From NCBI GenBank assembly GCA_031286585.1, contig JAITUC010000038.1, forward strand, positions 310,001 through 374,000: 64,000 nucleotides of DNA, written 5' to 3'. Below, piece after piece: positions 41,262 to 49,421 of the stretch. The DNA comes from Delftia acidovorans. Lineage in GTDB: Bacteria; Pseudomonadota; Gammaproteobacteria; Burkholderiales; Burkholderiaceae_C. Both the position numbers and the translations under genes were made by a program. Numbering within the stretch: the stretch's first letter is position 1; each line of letters starts with the position of its first letter. The notes beneath the pieces were generated by a model. It did no database searches. It had not been told where the DNA came from and worked only from the letters and a program-made list of their open reading frames with translations.

Positions 41262-44117
41262 ATGTCTGATTCGAAAGTCTCTCCCAACGCCAACGCGGGC
41301 TATCGCGCCACGCTGAACATGCCCGACACGACCTTCCCCATGCGCGGCGACCTGCCCAAGCGCGAGCCGGGCTGGGTGCAGGAATGGGAGGACAAGGGCA
41401 TCTACAAGAAGCTGCGCGACGCGCGCCATGGCGCGCCCAAGTTCATCCTGCATGACGGCCCGCCCTATGCCAACGGCAAGATCCACATCGGCCATGCGGT
41501 GAACAAGGCGCTCAAGGACATGATCGTCAAGAGCCGCCAGCTCGAAGGCTTCGATGCCATGTACGTGCCGGGCTGGGATTGCCACGGCCTGCCCATCGAG
41601 AACGCCATCGAAAAGCTGCACGGCCGCAACCTGCCGCGCGACGAGATGCAGGCCAGGAGCCGCGCCTTCGCCACCGAGCAGATCGCCCAGCAGATGGTGG
41701 ACTTCAAGCGCCTGGGCGTGCTCGGCGACTGGGACCATCCCTACAAGACCATGAACTACGCCAACGAGGCTGGCGAGCTGCGCGCCCTGAAGCGCGTCAT
41801 GGAGCGCGGCTTCGTCTACCGCGGCCTCAAGCCCGTGTACTGGTGCTTTGACTGCGGCTCCTCGCTGGCCGAGTTCGAGATCGAATACGCCGACAAGCAA
41901 AGCCAGACGCTGGACGTGATGTTCCCCACGGCCGAGCCGGACAGGCTGGCGGCCGCCTTCGGCCTGTCCTCGCTGGCCAAGCCCGCCTTCATCGTCATCT
42001 GGACGACGACGGCCTGGACCATCCCCGCCAACCAGGCGCTCAACGTCAACCCCGAGCTGGAATACAGCCTGGTGGATACCGAGCGCGGCCTGCTGATCGT
42101 GGCCTCGGCCCTGGTCGAGAAATGCCTGGCACGCTGGAAGCTCGAAGGCCAGGTCGTCGCCACCGCCGTGGGCAGCAAGCTGGACCACCTGCAGTTCAAG
42201 CACCCGCTGGCCGATATGGACAAGGGCTTCGACCGCGTCTCGCCCGTGTTCCTTGCCGACTACGCCACGGCCGATGACGGCACCGGCATCGTGCACTCGG
42301 CTCCCGCCTATGGCGTGGACGACTTCAACAGCTGCATGAACAACGGCATGACGCGCGAAGACATCCTGAGCCCCGTGCAGGGCAATGGCGTCTACGCACC
42401 CGAGCTGCCGCTGTTCGGCGGCCAGCACATCTGGAAGGCCACGCCCGCCATCATCGACGCGCTCAAGCTGGCCGGCCGCCTGATGGACACCAAGACCATC
42501 ACCCACAGCTACCCGCATTGCTGGCGCCACAAGACGCCCGTGATCTACCGCGCCGCAGCCCAGTGGTTCATCCGCATGGACGAGGGCGAGGGCGTGTTCA
42601 CCAAGCCCGGCGACAAGCCTGCGCAGACGCTGCGCCAGATCGCGCTGGAAGCCATCGAGCACACCCAGTTCTACCCGGAGAACGGCAAGACCCGCCTGCG
42701 CGACATGATCGCCGGCCGCCCCGACTGGTGCATCTCGCGCCAGCGCAGCTGGGGCGTGCCCCTGCCCTTCTTCCTGCACAAGGACAGCGGCGAGCTGCAC
42801 CCGCGCACCATGGAGATCATCGACCAGGCGGCTGCCATGGTCGAGCAGGGCGGCATCGAGGCCTGGAGCCGCGTGACGGCCGAGGACATCCTGGGCGCCG
42901 AGGAAGCCGTGCACTACACCAAGAGCACCGACATCCTCGAAGTCTGGTTCGACTCCGGCTCCACCTTCTGGCATGTGATGCGCGGCACGCACGCCGAAAT
43001 GCACCACGACCAGGGCCCCGAGGCCGACCTCTACCTCGAAGGCCATGACCAGCACCGCGGCTGGTTCCATTCGTCGCTGCTGCTGGCCTCGGCCATCTTC
43101 GGTCGCGCGCCCTACCGCGGCCTGCTGACCCACGGCTTCACCGTGGACGGCCAGGGCAAGAAGATGTCCAAGTCGCTGGGCAACACCGTCGCCCCGCAGG
43201 ACGTGAGCAACAAGATGGGCGCCGAGATCATCCGCCTGTGGGTAGCCTCGACCGACTACTCGGGCGACCTGGGCATCGACGACAAGATCCTGGCACGCGT
43301 GGTGGATGCCTACCGCCGCATCCGCAACACGCTGCGCTTCCTGCTGGCCAACGTCAGCGACTTCGACGCCGCTCAGGACTCGGTTCCCACCGAGGAGCTG
43401 CTGGAAATCGACCGCTGGGCCCTGGCCCGCGCGGCCCAGTTCCAGGCCGAGCTGCTGGCCCACTACAAGGTCTATGAATTCCACCCCGTGGTGGCCAAGC
43501 TGCAGCTGTTCTGCTCGGAAGACCTGGGCGGCTTCTACCTGGACGTGCTCAAGGACCGCCTGTACACCAGCGCGCCCAGGAGCCTGGCGCGCCGCAGCGC
43601 CCAGACCGCCCTGCACCAGATCACGCATGCCATGCTGCGCTGGATGGCGCCCTTCCTGTCCTTCACGGCCGAAGAGGCCTGGAAGGTCTTCGGCAACAGC
43701 GAGTCCATCTTCCTGGAAACCTACACCGACCTGCCGGCCGGTGACGAGGCATTGCTGGCCAAGTGGGCACGCCTGCGCGAGATCCGCGACGTGGTGAACA
43801 AGGACATCGAGGCCGTGCGCACCGAAGGCCGTGTCGGCTCCTCGCTGCAGGCCGAAGTCCGTGTCTCGGCCCAGCCCGAGGACCTGGCCCTGCTGCAAAG
43901 CCTGGGCGACGACCTGAAGTTCGTCTTCATCACCTCGGCGGCCGAGGCCCTGGCTGGCGAGACGCTGCAGGCCGCCGTCACGCCCAGCAGCCATGCCAAG
44001 TGCGACCGCTGCTGGCACTATCGCGCCGACGTGGGCGTCAACCCCGAGCACCCCAGCCTGTGCGGCCGTTGCGACAGCAACCTGCACGGTGCTGGCGAAG
44101 AGCGCCACAAGGCGTAA
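41262..44117 (+). CDS. ileS: Isoleucyl-tRNA synthetase
   Basis: A 951-residue class-I synthetase that charges tRNA-Ile and edits Val. HIGH is at residues 75-78 in NGKIHIGHAVNKALKD and KMSKS at 634-638 in GKKMSKSLGN. The CP1 editing insert is present (VIWTTTAWTIPANQALNVNP), and the C-terminal zinc site is CDRCWHYRADVG with CGRCDSN. Length matches the bacterial type 1 enzyme. It lies 105 bp after ribF and 20 bp before lspA. No T-box is seen, as expected outside Gram-positives. Confidence 0.98.
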   Translation: MSDSKVSPNANAGYRATLNMPDTTFPMRGDLPKREPGWVQEWEDKGIYKKLRDARHGAPKFILHDGPPYANGKIHIGHAVNKALKDMIVKSRQLEGFDAMYVPGWDCHGLPIENAIEKLHGRNLPRDEMQARSRAFATEQIAQQMVDFKRLGVLGDWDHPYKTMNYANEAGELRALKRVMERGFVYRGLKPVYWCFDCGSSLAEFEIEYADKQSQTLDVMFPTAEPDRLAAAFGLSSLAKPAFIVIWTTTAWTIPANQALNVNPELEYSLVDTERGLLIVASALVEKCLARWKLEGQVVATAVGSKLDHLQFKHPLADMDKGFDRVSPVFLADYATADDGTGIVHSAPAYGVDDFNSCMNNGMTREDILSPVQGNGVYAPELPLFGGQHIWKATPAIIDALKLAGRLMDTKTITHSYPHCWRHKTPVIYRAAAQWFIRMDEGEGVFTKPGDKPAQTLRQIALEAIEHTQFYPENGKTRLRDMIAGRPDWCISRQRSWGVPLPFFLHKDSGELHPRTMEIIDQAAAMVEQGGIEAWSRVTAEDILGAEEAVHYTKSTDILEVWFDSGSTFWHVMRGTHAEMHHDQGPEADLYLEGHDQHRGWFHSSLLLASAIFGRAPYRGLLTHGFTVDGQGKKMSKSLGNTVAPQDVSNKMGAEIIRLWVASTDYSGDLGIDDKILARVVDAYRRIRNTLRFLLANVSDFDAAQDSVPTEELLEIDRWALARAAQFQAELLAHYKVYEFHPVVAKLQLFCSEDLGGFYLDVLKDRLYTSAPRSLARRSAQTALHQITHAMLRWMAPFLSFTAEEAWKVFGNSESIFLETYTDLPAGDEALLAKWARLREIRDVVNKDIEAVRTEGRVGSSLQAEVRVSAQPEDLALLQSLGDDLKFVFITSAAEALAGETLQAAVTPSSHAKCDRCWHYRADVGVNPEHPSLCGRCDSNLHGAGEERHKA

Positions 44118-44137
44118 TCAACCCCTGAGGCGCTGCC

Positions 44138-44653
44138 ATGACCCCTACCTTTGCTGCGGTTCCCGAATCCCGCAACAGCCGCATCTGGCCCTGGCTGGCC
44201 TGGTCGCTGGCGATCATCGCCATCGACCAGCTCACCAAGCAGTGGATTCTTGGTGCCTACCAGCTGGGCGACTGGACGCCGATCACGGGCTTCTTCAACA
44301 TCGTGCGGGCCCACAACACGGGCGCGGCCTTCTCGTTCCTGGCCGGAGCGGGCGGCTGGCAGCGCTGGCTGTTCGTGGGCATCGGCGTGGCGGCCACGCT
44401 GCTCATCGTCTGGCAGTTGCGCAAGCATCCGGGGCAGAAGCTGTTTTGCTTCTCGCTGGCCAGCATCCTGGGCGGCGCCATCGGCAACGTGGTGGACCGC
44501 CTGCAGCACGGCTACGTGGTGGACTTCCTGGACTTCTACTGGGGCCGTTCGCACTTTCCGGCCTTCAATGCCGCCGACATCGCCATCAGCATGGGCGCGG
44601 GCCTGCTGATCCTGGACGAAGTGCTGCGCGCACGGCGGGCCAAAAGAACCTGA
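44138..44653 (+). CDS. lspA: Lipoprotein signal peptidase LspA
   Basis: A 171-residue inner-membrane aspartyl protease with four helices that cleaves prolipoprotein signal peptides after lipid attachment. Conserved boxes are AIDQLTKQWI, NIVRAHNTGAAFSFLAG, NVVDRLQHGYVVDFLDF (D129) and FPAFNAADIAI (D147); the two Asp residues match the E. coli catalytic pair. It is the last gene of ribF-ileS-lspA and is followed by an intrinsic terminator. The lipoproteins it matures would be sorted by the Lol system, part of which is also encoded here. Confidence 0.97.
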   Translation: MTPTFAAVPESRNSRIWPWLAWSLAIIAIDQLTKQWILGAYQLGDWTPITGFFNIVRAHNTGAAFSFLAGAGGWQRWLFVGIGVAATLLIVWQLRKHPGQKLFCFSLASILGGAIGNVVDRLQHGYVVDFLDFYWGRSHFPAFNAADIAISMGAGLLILDEVLRARRAKRT

Positions 44654-44681
44654 TCCCGCCGGAACCCGAGCCGCGAAAGCC

Positions 44682-44706
44682 AGCCCCTCTTGCGAGGGGC
44701 TTTTTC
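44682..44706 (+). terminator. Intrinsic terminator after lspA
   Basis: AGCCCCTC-TTGC-GAGGGGCT is a perfect 8-bp stem followed by TTTTT, 29 bp after the lspA stop. Confidence 0.92.
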
Positions 44707-44909
44707 ATTGAGGTGGCCACCTGCTGCCTGGTTGATGGGTTTTCCTCGGGTTTTCCTGAGTGCGTTTTTGGTCAACCGAAATTCTTTTTGATTCGTTTTA
44801 TTTCTACAATTTTCTTTATTTCGCACCAAACTGTGCGCTCATGCGGCCGACTCTCCTGCGCGCAAGCCGGGACCGGGGTTATATTGGTCCGCTTCTCCGC
44901 TCACAGCAC

Positions 44910-46574
44910 ATGAAGCACTTACTCAATCTACTGGCCGCCATCGCCCTGCTGGTCTGGGGCACGCACATGGTCCGCACCGGCGTGCTGCGGGTGTTCGGCG
45001 CCAACCTGCGCGACCTGCTCGCCCACAGCATGAGCAACCGTTTCTCGGCCGCGCTGTCGGGCCTGGGCGTGACTGCGCTGGTGCAGTCGAGCACAGCCAC
45101 CTCGCTGATGACCTCGGCCTTCGTGGGCCAGGGCCTGATTTCGCTGCCGGCCGCGCTGGCCGTGATGCGCGGTGCCGACGTGGGCACGGCGCTGATGGCC
45201 GTGCTGTTCTCCACCGACCTGTCCTGGCTGTCGCCGCTGTTCATCTTCGTGGGCGTGGTGCTGTTCATCACCCGCCAGGACACCACGGCCGGGCGCATAG
45301 GCCGCGTGCTGATCGGCCTGGGCGTGATGCTGCTGGCCCTGCGCCTGGTGGTCGAGGCCACCGAGCCCCTGCTGGAAGCCCCCGCCGTGCGCACCCTGCT
45401 GGGATCGGTCACCAGCGATATCTTCATGGAACTGCTGCTGGGCGCCCTGCTGGCCGTGATGGCGTATTCCAGCCTGGCCATCGTGCTGCTGATCGCGGCC
45501 ATGGCCAGCTCGGGCGCGATTCCCATGGAAGTGGCGCTGGGCCTGACGCTGGGCGCCAACATCGGCAGCGGACTGGTGGCCGTGCTGACCACGGCCAAGT
45601 CCAGCACCGAAGTGCGCCAGGTCACGATAGGCAACATGCTGTTCAAGATCATGGGCGTGGCCATCGTCGCCCCCTTCCTGGGGCTGTGGGCCACCTATGT
45701 GATGCCGCTGATCGACGGCAAGGGCCAGAACATCGTGCTGTTCCACCTGGCCTTCAACGTCTTCAACAGCCTGTGCTTCATCGGCCTGACGCAGACCGTC
45801 GCGCGCTGGGTGACGGCCCTGCTGCCCAAGCCCGAGGCAAGCTCCACCAGCCTGCTGCGGCCACGCCATCTCGACCCCTCGGCGCTGAGCACGCCGTCGC
45901 TGGCCATTTCCTGTGCCGCGCGCGAGGCCCTGCACCAGGCCGACATGGTCGAGTCCATGCTGATCGGCATGCAGCGCGTGCTGGAGACCGACGACCTCAA
46001 GCTGTCCCAGGAACTGCGCGAGCTTGAAGGCACGGTGGACGACCTGTACTCGGCCATCAAGTACTACATGACCAAGATCTCGCGCGCCGAACTCGACGAG
46101 CGCGAAGGCCAGCGCTGGACGGAAATCATCAGCTTCACCATCAACATGGAGCAGATCGGCGACATCATCGAGCGCGTGCTGCTGGACATCGAGGACAAGA
46201 AGATCAAGAAGGGCCGGCAGTTCTCCGAGGCCGGCACGCAGGAGATCCGCGAGCTGCTGCACCACCTGCTGGACAACCTGCGCCTGGCCATGAGCGTGTT
46301 CCTCAACGGCAATGTGCGCGAGGCGCAGAAGCTGCTGGAGGAAAAGGCGCGTTTCCGCGACCTGGAGCTGGCCTACTCGGCCACCCACCTGGCGCGCCTG
46401 TCCGACAACACCGTCTCCAGCATAGAGACCAGCTCGCTGCACATCGACCTGATCAGCGACCTCAAGCGCATCAACTCGCTGCTGTGCTCGGTAGCCTACC
46501 CCATCCTCGAATCGGCCGGCGCCCTGGCGCCCAGCCGGCTCAAGGAATCGGCACTGAACAAGACGGCACGCTGA
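44910..46574 (+). CDS. Na/Pi cotransporter family protein with PhoU-like domain
   Basis: A 554-residue protein. The N-terminal 310 residues are two inverted Na/Pi-cotransporter repeats; the first carries GLGVTALVQSSTATSLMTSAFVG and the second LGLTLGANIGSGLVAVLTT, with the QSSTATS motif that marks the family. The C-terminal 220 residues are PhoU-like helices (ADMVESMLIGMQRVLE, NMEQIGDIIERVLLDIEDKK). It imports or exports phosphate with Na+. An unusually AT-rich stretch at 44765-44825 with TACAAT (44805-44810) upstream probably holds its promoter. Unlike the PiT operon at 1.2 kb, its PhoU module is fused. Confidence 0.93.
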   Translation: MKHLLNLLAAIALLVWGTHMVRTGVLRVFGANLRDLLAHSMSNRFSAALSGLGVTALVQSSTATSLMTSAFVGQGLISLPAALAVMRGADVGTALMAVLFSTDLSWLSPLFIFVGVVLFITRQDTTAGRIGRVLIGLGVMLLALRLVVEATEPLLEAPAVRTLLGSVTSDIFMELLLGALLAVMAYSSLAIVLLIAAMASSGAIPMEVALGLTLGANIGSGLVAVLTTAKSSTEVRQVTIGNMLFKIMGVAIVAPFLGLWATYVMPLIDGKGQNIVLFHLAFNVFNSLCFIGLTQTVARWVTALLPKPEASSTSLLRPRHLDPSALSTPSLAISCAAREALHQADMVESMLIGMQRVLETDDLKLSQELRELEGTVDDLYSAIKYYMTKISRAELDEREGQRWTEIISFTINMEQIGDIIERVLLDIEDKKIKKGRQFSEAGTQEIRELLHHLLDNLRLAMSVFLNGNVREAQKLLEEKARFRDLELAYSATHLARLSDNTVSSIETSSLHIDLISDLKRINSLLCSVAYPILESAGALAPSRLKESALNKTAR

Positions 46575-46580
46575 CGCCTC

Positions 46581-47405
46581 TCACCAGCCCAGCCAGGCCG
46601 CCAGCACCTGGGCGGCCTCGGGCGTGAAGCGCCCCTGCAGCAGCCATTCGACGAGCTGCTCGCGCTCGATCAGCGCAAAGGCCTGGACCTCGCCATCCTG
46701 GTTGCCGGGCTCCAGCGCCGGCGGCACAGTGGCGCTGAACCAGTCGATGCGCTCGCGCATGAAGCCCCGGCCCTCGGCCTCGTCGCTGGGACGCTCGAAC
46801 AGCACATGGCCGCCATGGCGCAGATCCTGCAGCTCGGCCAAGCGCAGGCCGGCCTCTTCCCAGGTTTCACGCTCCACGGCCTCGGCCACGGTATCGCAGG
46901 CGGCCACCATGCCACCCATCAGCGTGTCCCACATGCCAGGATTGGTGGGCTTGTTGTCGGCGCGCTGCTGCACCCAGATGCGGCCATCGGCCGTCCCGCC
47001 CACCAGATGCACGGCCTGGGTGGCAATGCCCAGCGGGCGCACGGCGCCGCGCTCCACGGTGGCAATGCGCTGGCCCTGGACGTTGCACACGGCCAGTTGC
47101 TCATCGCGCCAGGGGCCGCTGTGGCCCGTGGCACGCAGCACCCGGGCCAGGGCGTTGAGCAGGGCCGTGGCATCGCCCTGGCCTTGCAGATGCCATTGTC
47201 CGGCCTGCAGGCGCAGCGCCACGCCGTGGGCACGCATCACATCGTCCGGCAGCAGCGCGGCCAGGCCATCTTCCAGCGAACCCGTCTCCTGCCCCGCCAC
47301 CAGCAACGGCCGGCGCGGCTGCAGCGCGGGCTGGCGCATGTCGGCACGCAGGCGGCCCAGCCAAGCCCTCACGGCCGGATCGGCAAGGTGCTTAGGCACA
47401 CTCAT
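46581..47405 (-). CDS. Nudix hydrolase with DUF4743 N-terminal domain
   Basis: A 274-residue protein. The N-terminal DUF4743 part (to about 115) is followed by a Nudix domain. The Nudix box reads G-MVAAC-D-TVAEAVE-RETWEEAGL: it fits GX5EX7REUXEEXGU except that the first Glu is Asp. QRADNKPTNPGMWDTLMGG before it and SDEAEGRGFMRERIDWF after it are typical of the thiamine-diphosphokinase-linked/YJR142W-like branch, which removes damaged thiamine diphosphate forms or similar. The ATG overlaps the stop of the upstream quinone oxidoreductase gene by four bases (ATGA), so they are translationally coupled. Confidence 0.9.
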   Translation of the reverse strand: MSVPKHLADPAVRAWLGRLRADMRQPALQPRRPLLVAGQETGSLEDGLAALLPDDVMRAHGVALRLQAGQWHLQGQGDATALLNALARVLRATGHSGPWRDEQLAVCNVQGQRIATVERGAVRPLGIATQAVHLVGGTADGRIWVQQRADNKPTNPGMWDTLMGGMVAACDTVAEAVERETWEEAGLRLAELQDLRHGGHVLFERPSDEAEGRGFMRERIDWFSATVPPALEPGNQDGEVQAFALIEREQLVEWLLQGRFTPEAAQVLAAWLGW

Positions 47406-48382
47406 GGCAGCAGGATGGTGGAGCCCGTGGTCTTTCGTGCCTCCAGGTCCAGGTGGGCCTGTCGCACCTCGGCCAGCGGATAGCGCTGGTCGATGTGGAT
47501 CTTCACGGCACCGCTTTCCACCACGGCGAACAAATCGTCGGCCATCGCCTGGGTGGCCTCGCGGCTGGTGATGTGAGAGAACAGGGTCTGCCGTGTCACA
47601 TACAGCGACTTGGCCGCCAGCACGGCAGGCGCGAAAGGCGCCACGGGGCCTGAGGCGTTGCCGAAGCTCACCAACAGGCCGAAGCGCCGCAGGCAGGCCA
47701 GCGAGCCTTCCCAGGTGTCCTTGCCCACGCTGTCGTAGACCACCTTCACGCCCTGGCCGGCCGTGATCTGCTGCACGCGCTCGGCAAAGTTCTCGCTGCG
47801 GTAGTTGATGGCATGGGCGGCGCCATTGGCCAGGGCCAGCGCGCACTTCTCGTCCGACCCCGCCGTGGCGATGAGCTGCAGACCCAGGGCCCTGGCCCAT
47901 TGGCAGGCGATCAGGCCCACGCCGCCAGCCGCCGCATGGAAGAGCACGGCGTCGCCGGGCTCCAGGCCCTCCACGGGAATGCACTTCTTGAGCAGGTACT
48001 GTGCCGTCAGGCCCTTGAGCATCATGGCGGCGGCCGTCTCGAACGCAATGGCATCGGGCAGGCGGCACACGCACATGGCCGGCATGACGCGCACCTCGCT
48101 GTAGCTGCCCGGCGGGTTGCTGGCGTAGGCCACGCGGTCGCCCACGCGCAGATGCTGCACGCCAGCCCCCACGGCCTCGACCACGCCCGCGCCTTCCATG
48201 CCCAGGTTCAAGGGCATGGGAAGCGAGTACAGGCCAGAGCGCTGGTAGACATCGATGAAGTTGAGGCCCACCGCATGGTGGCGTATGCGTACCTCGCCAG
48301 GCCCGGGCTCGCCCACGGCGACCTGTACCAGTTCCAGGACTTCGGGACCGCCGTTGTGGCGGATCTGCACTGCAATACCCAT
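47402..48382 (-). CDS. NADPH:quinone oxidoreductase (zinc-free MDR family)
   Basis: A 326-residue medium-chain dehydrogenase/reductase of the QOR type. It has the substrate-domain signature VGLNFIDVYQRSGLYSLPMP and the nucleotide fold AVLFHAAAGGVGLIACQWA (AAxGGVG). The catalytic zinc Cys/His ligands of alcohol dehydrogenases are absent. It reduces quinones or enones with NADPH. The ATG at 48382 gives the family start MGxAVQIRxxGGPEVLE. It is the first gene of a two-gene operon with the Nudix gene; the divergent EamA transporter lies 128 bp away. Confidence 0.93.
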   Translation of the reverse strand: MGIAVQIRHNGGPEVLELVQVAVGEPGPGEVRIRHHAVGLNFIDVYQRSGLYSLPMPLNLGMEGAGVVEAVGAGVQHLRVGDRVAYASNPPGSYSEVRVMPAMCVCRLPDAIAFETAAAMMLKGLTAQYLLKKCIPVEGLEPGDAVLFHAAAGGVGLIACQWARALGLQLIATAGSDEKCALALANGAAHAINYRSENFAERVQQITAGQGVKVVYDSVGKDTWEGSLACLRRFGLLVSFGNASGPVAPFAPAVLAAKSLYVTRQTLFSHITSREATQAMADDLFAVVESGAVKIHIDQRYPLAEVRQAHLDLEARKTTGSTILLP

Positions 48383-48509
48383 GGGAGCACTCCTGCAAAA
48401 AGCGACAAGAGCGGCATCGTGCCATGTTTCGGCCCGCCTCGCGGAAGACGGCAACGCATGGTGCGCGCAAAGAGCGCACAACGCCTATAGTGGCGAGCCC
48501 GAAAGCCGG

Positions 48510-49421
48510 ATGATCCCGATGAGCCAGCCGCTGAAGCCTTCCACCGCCGCCATCCTGACGCTGCCGCCGCTGCTGTGGGCCGGCAATGCCATCGTGGGCC
48601 GCATGGTCCATGACCTGATCTCGCCCTTCGCGCTGAATTTCCTGCGCTGGGCCATCGCCTTCACGCTGCTGCTGCCGCTGGCGGGATGGGTGCTGCGCCG
48701 GGACAGCGCCGTCTGGCCGCAGTGGCGCCAGTTCGCGCTGCTGGGCTTGCTGGGCATCGGCTGCTACAACGCCCTGCTGTACCTGGCGCTGAAAACATCG
48801 ACGCCGCTGAATGCCACCCTGGTCGGCTCCAGCATGCCGGTGTGGATGCTGGCGGTGGGCCGCATCTGCTGGGGCATTGCTGTGAGCCGCCGCCAGTTGC
48901 TGGGGGCTGCGCTGTCGGTGCTGGGCGTGGCCGTGGTGCTGTCGCGCGGTGATCCGCAGGTGCTGCGCCAGCTGCAGCTGGTGCCGGGCGACCTGTTCAT
49001 GGTGCTGGCCACGATCCTGTGGGCCTTCTATACGTGGCTGCTGTCCAGGACCAGCGTGTCAGGGCAGCTGCGCGCGGACTGGTCGGGCTTTCTGCTGGCA
49101 CAGATGGTGTTCGGCCTGATATGGTCCGGCCTGTTCACGGGACTGGAGGCCGCATCGGGACGGTTTCACCTTCAGGCAGGGTGGCCGCTGCTGAGTGCCC
49201 TGCTGTTCATCGCCATCGGGCCGGCCATCCTGGCCTATCGCTTCTGGGGCCTGGGTGTGCAGCGCAGCAGCCCTGCGGTGGCGGGCTTCTTCGGCAATCT
49301 GATGCCCCTGTTCACCGCCCTGCTGTCCATTCCGCTGCTGGGCCAGACGCCGCAGCTGTACCACGGGCTGGCCTTCACGCTCATCGTGGGCGGCATCATG
49401 GTGTCTTCGCGCCGGGCATAG
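48510..49421 (+). CDS. EamA/DMT-family transporter
   Basis: A 303-residue inner-membrane protein with ten helices formed by two EamA repeats. Repeat 1 has PPLLWAGNAIVGRMV and PFALNFLRWAIAF; repeat 2 has LFMVLATILWAFYTWLLSR and a final AFTLIVGGIMV helix. The family exports amino acids or metabolites; the substrate is unknown. A second in-frame ATG at 48519 is an equally good start. Its last 26 bases overlap the convergent GGDEF-EAL gene. Confidence 0.9.
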   Translation: MIPMSQPLKPSTAAILTLPPLLWAGNAIVGRMVHDLISPFALNFLRWAIAFTLLLPLAGWVLRRDSAVWPQWRQFALLGLLGIGCYNALLYLALKTSTPLNATLVGSSMPVWMLAVGRICWGIAVSRRQLLGAALSVLGVAVVLSRGDPQVLRQLQLVPGDLFMVLATILWAFYTWLLSRTSVSGQLRADWSGFLLAQMVFGLIWSGLFTGLEAASGRFHLQAGWPLLSALLFIAIGPAILAYRFWGLGVQRSSPAVAGFFGNLMPLFTALLSIPLLGQTPQLYHGLAFTLIVGGIMVSSRRA

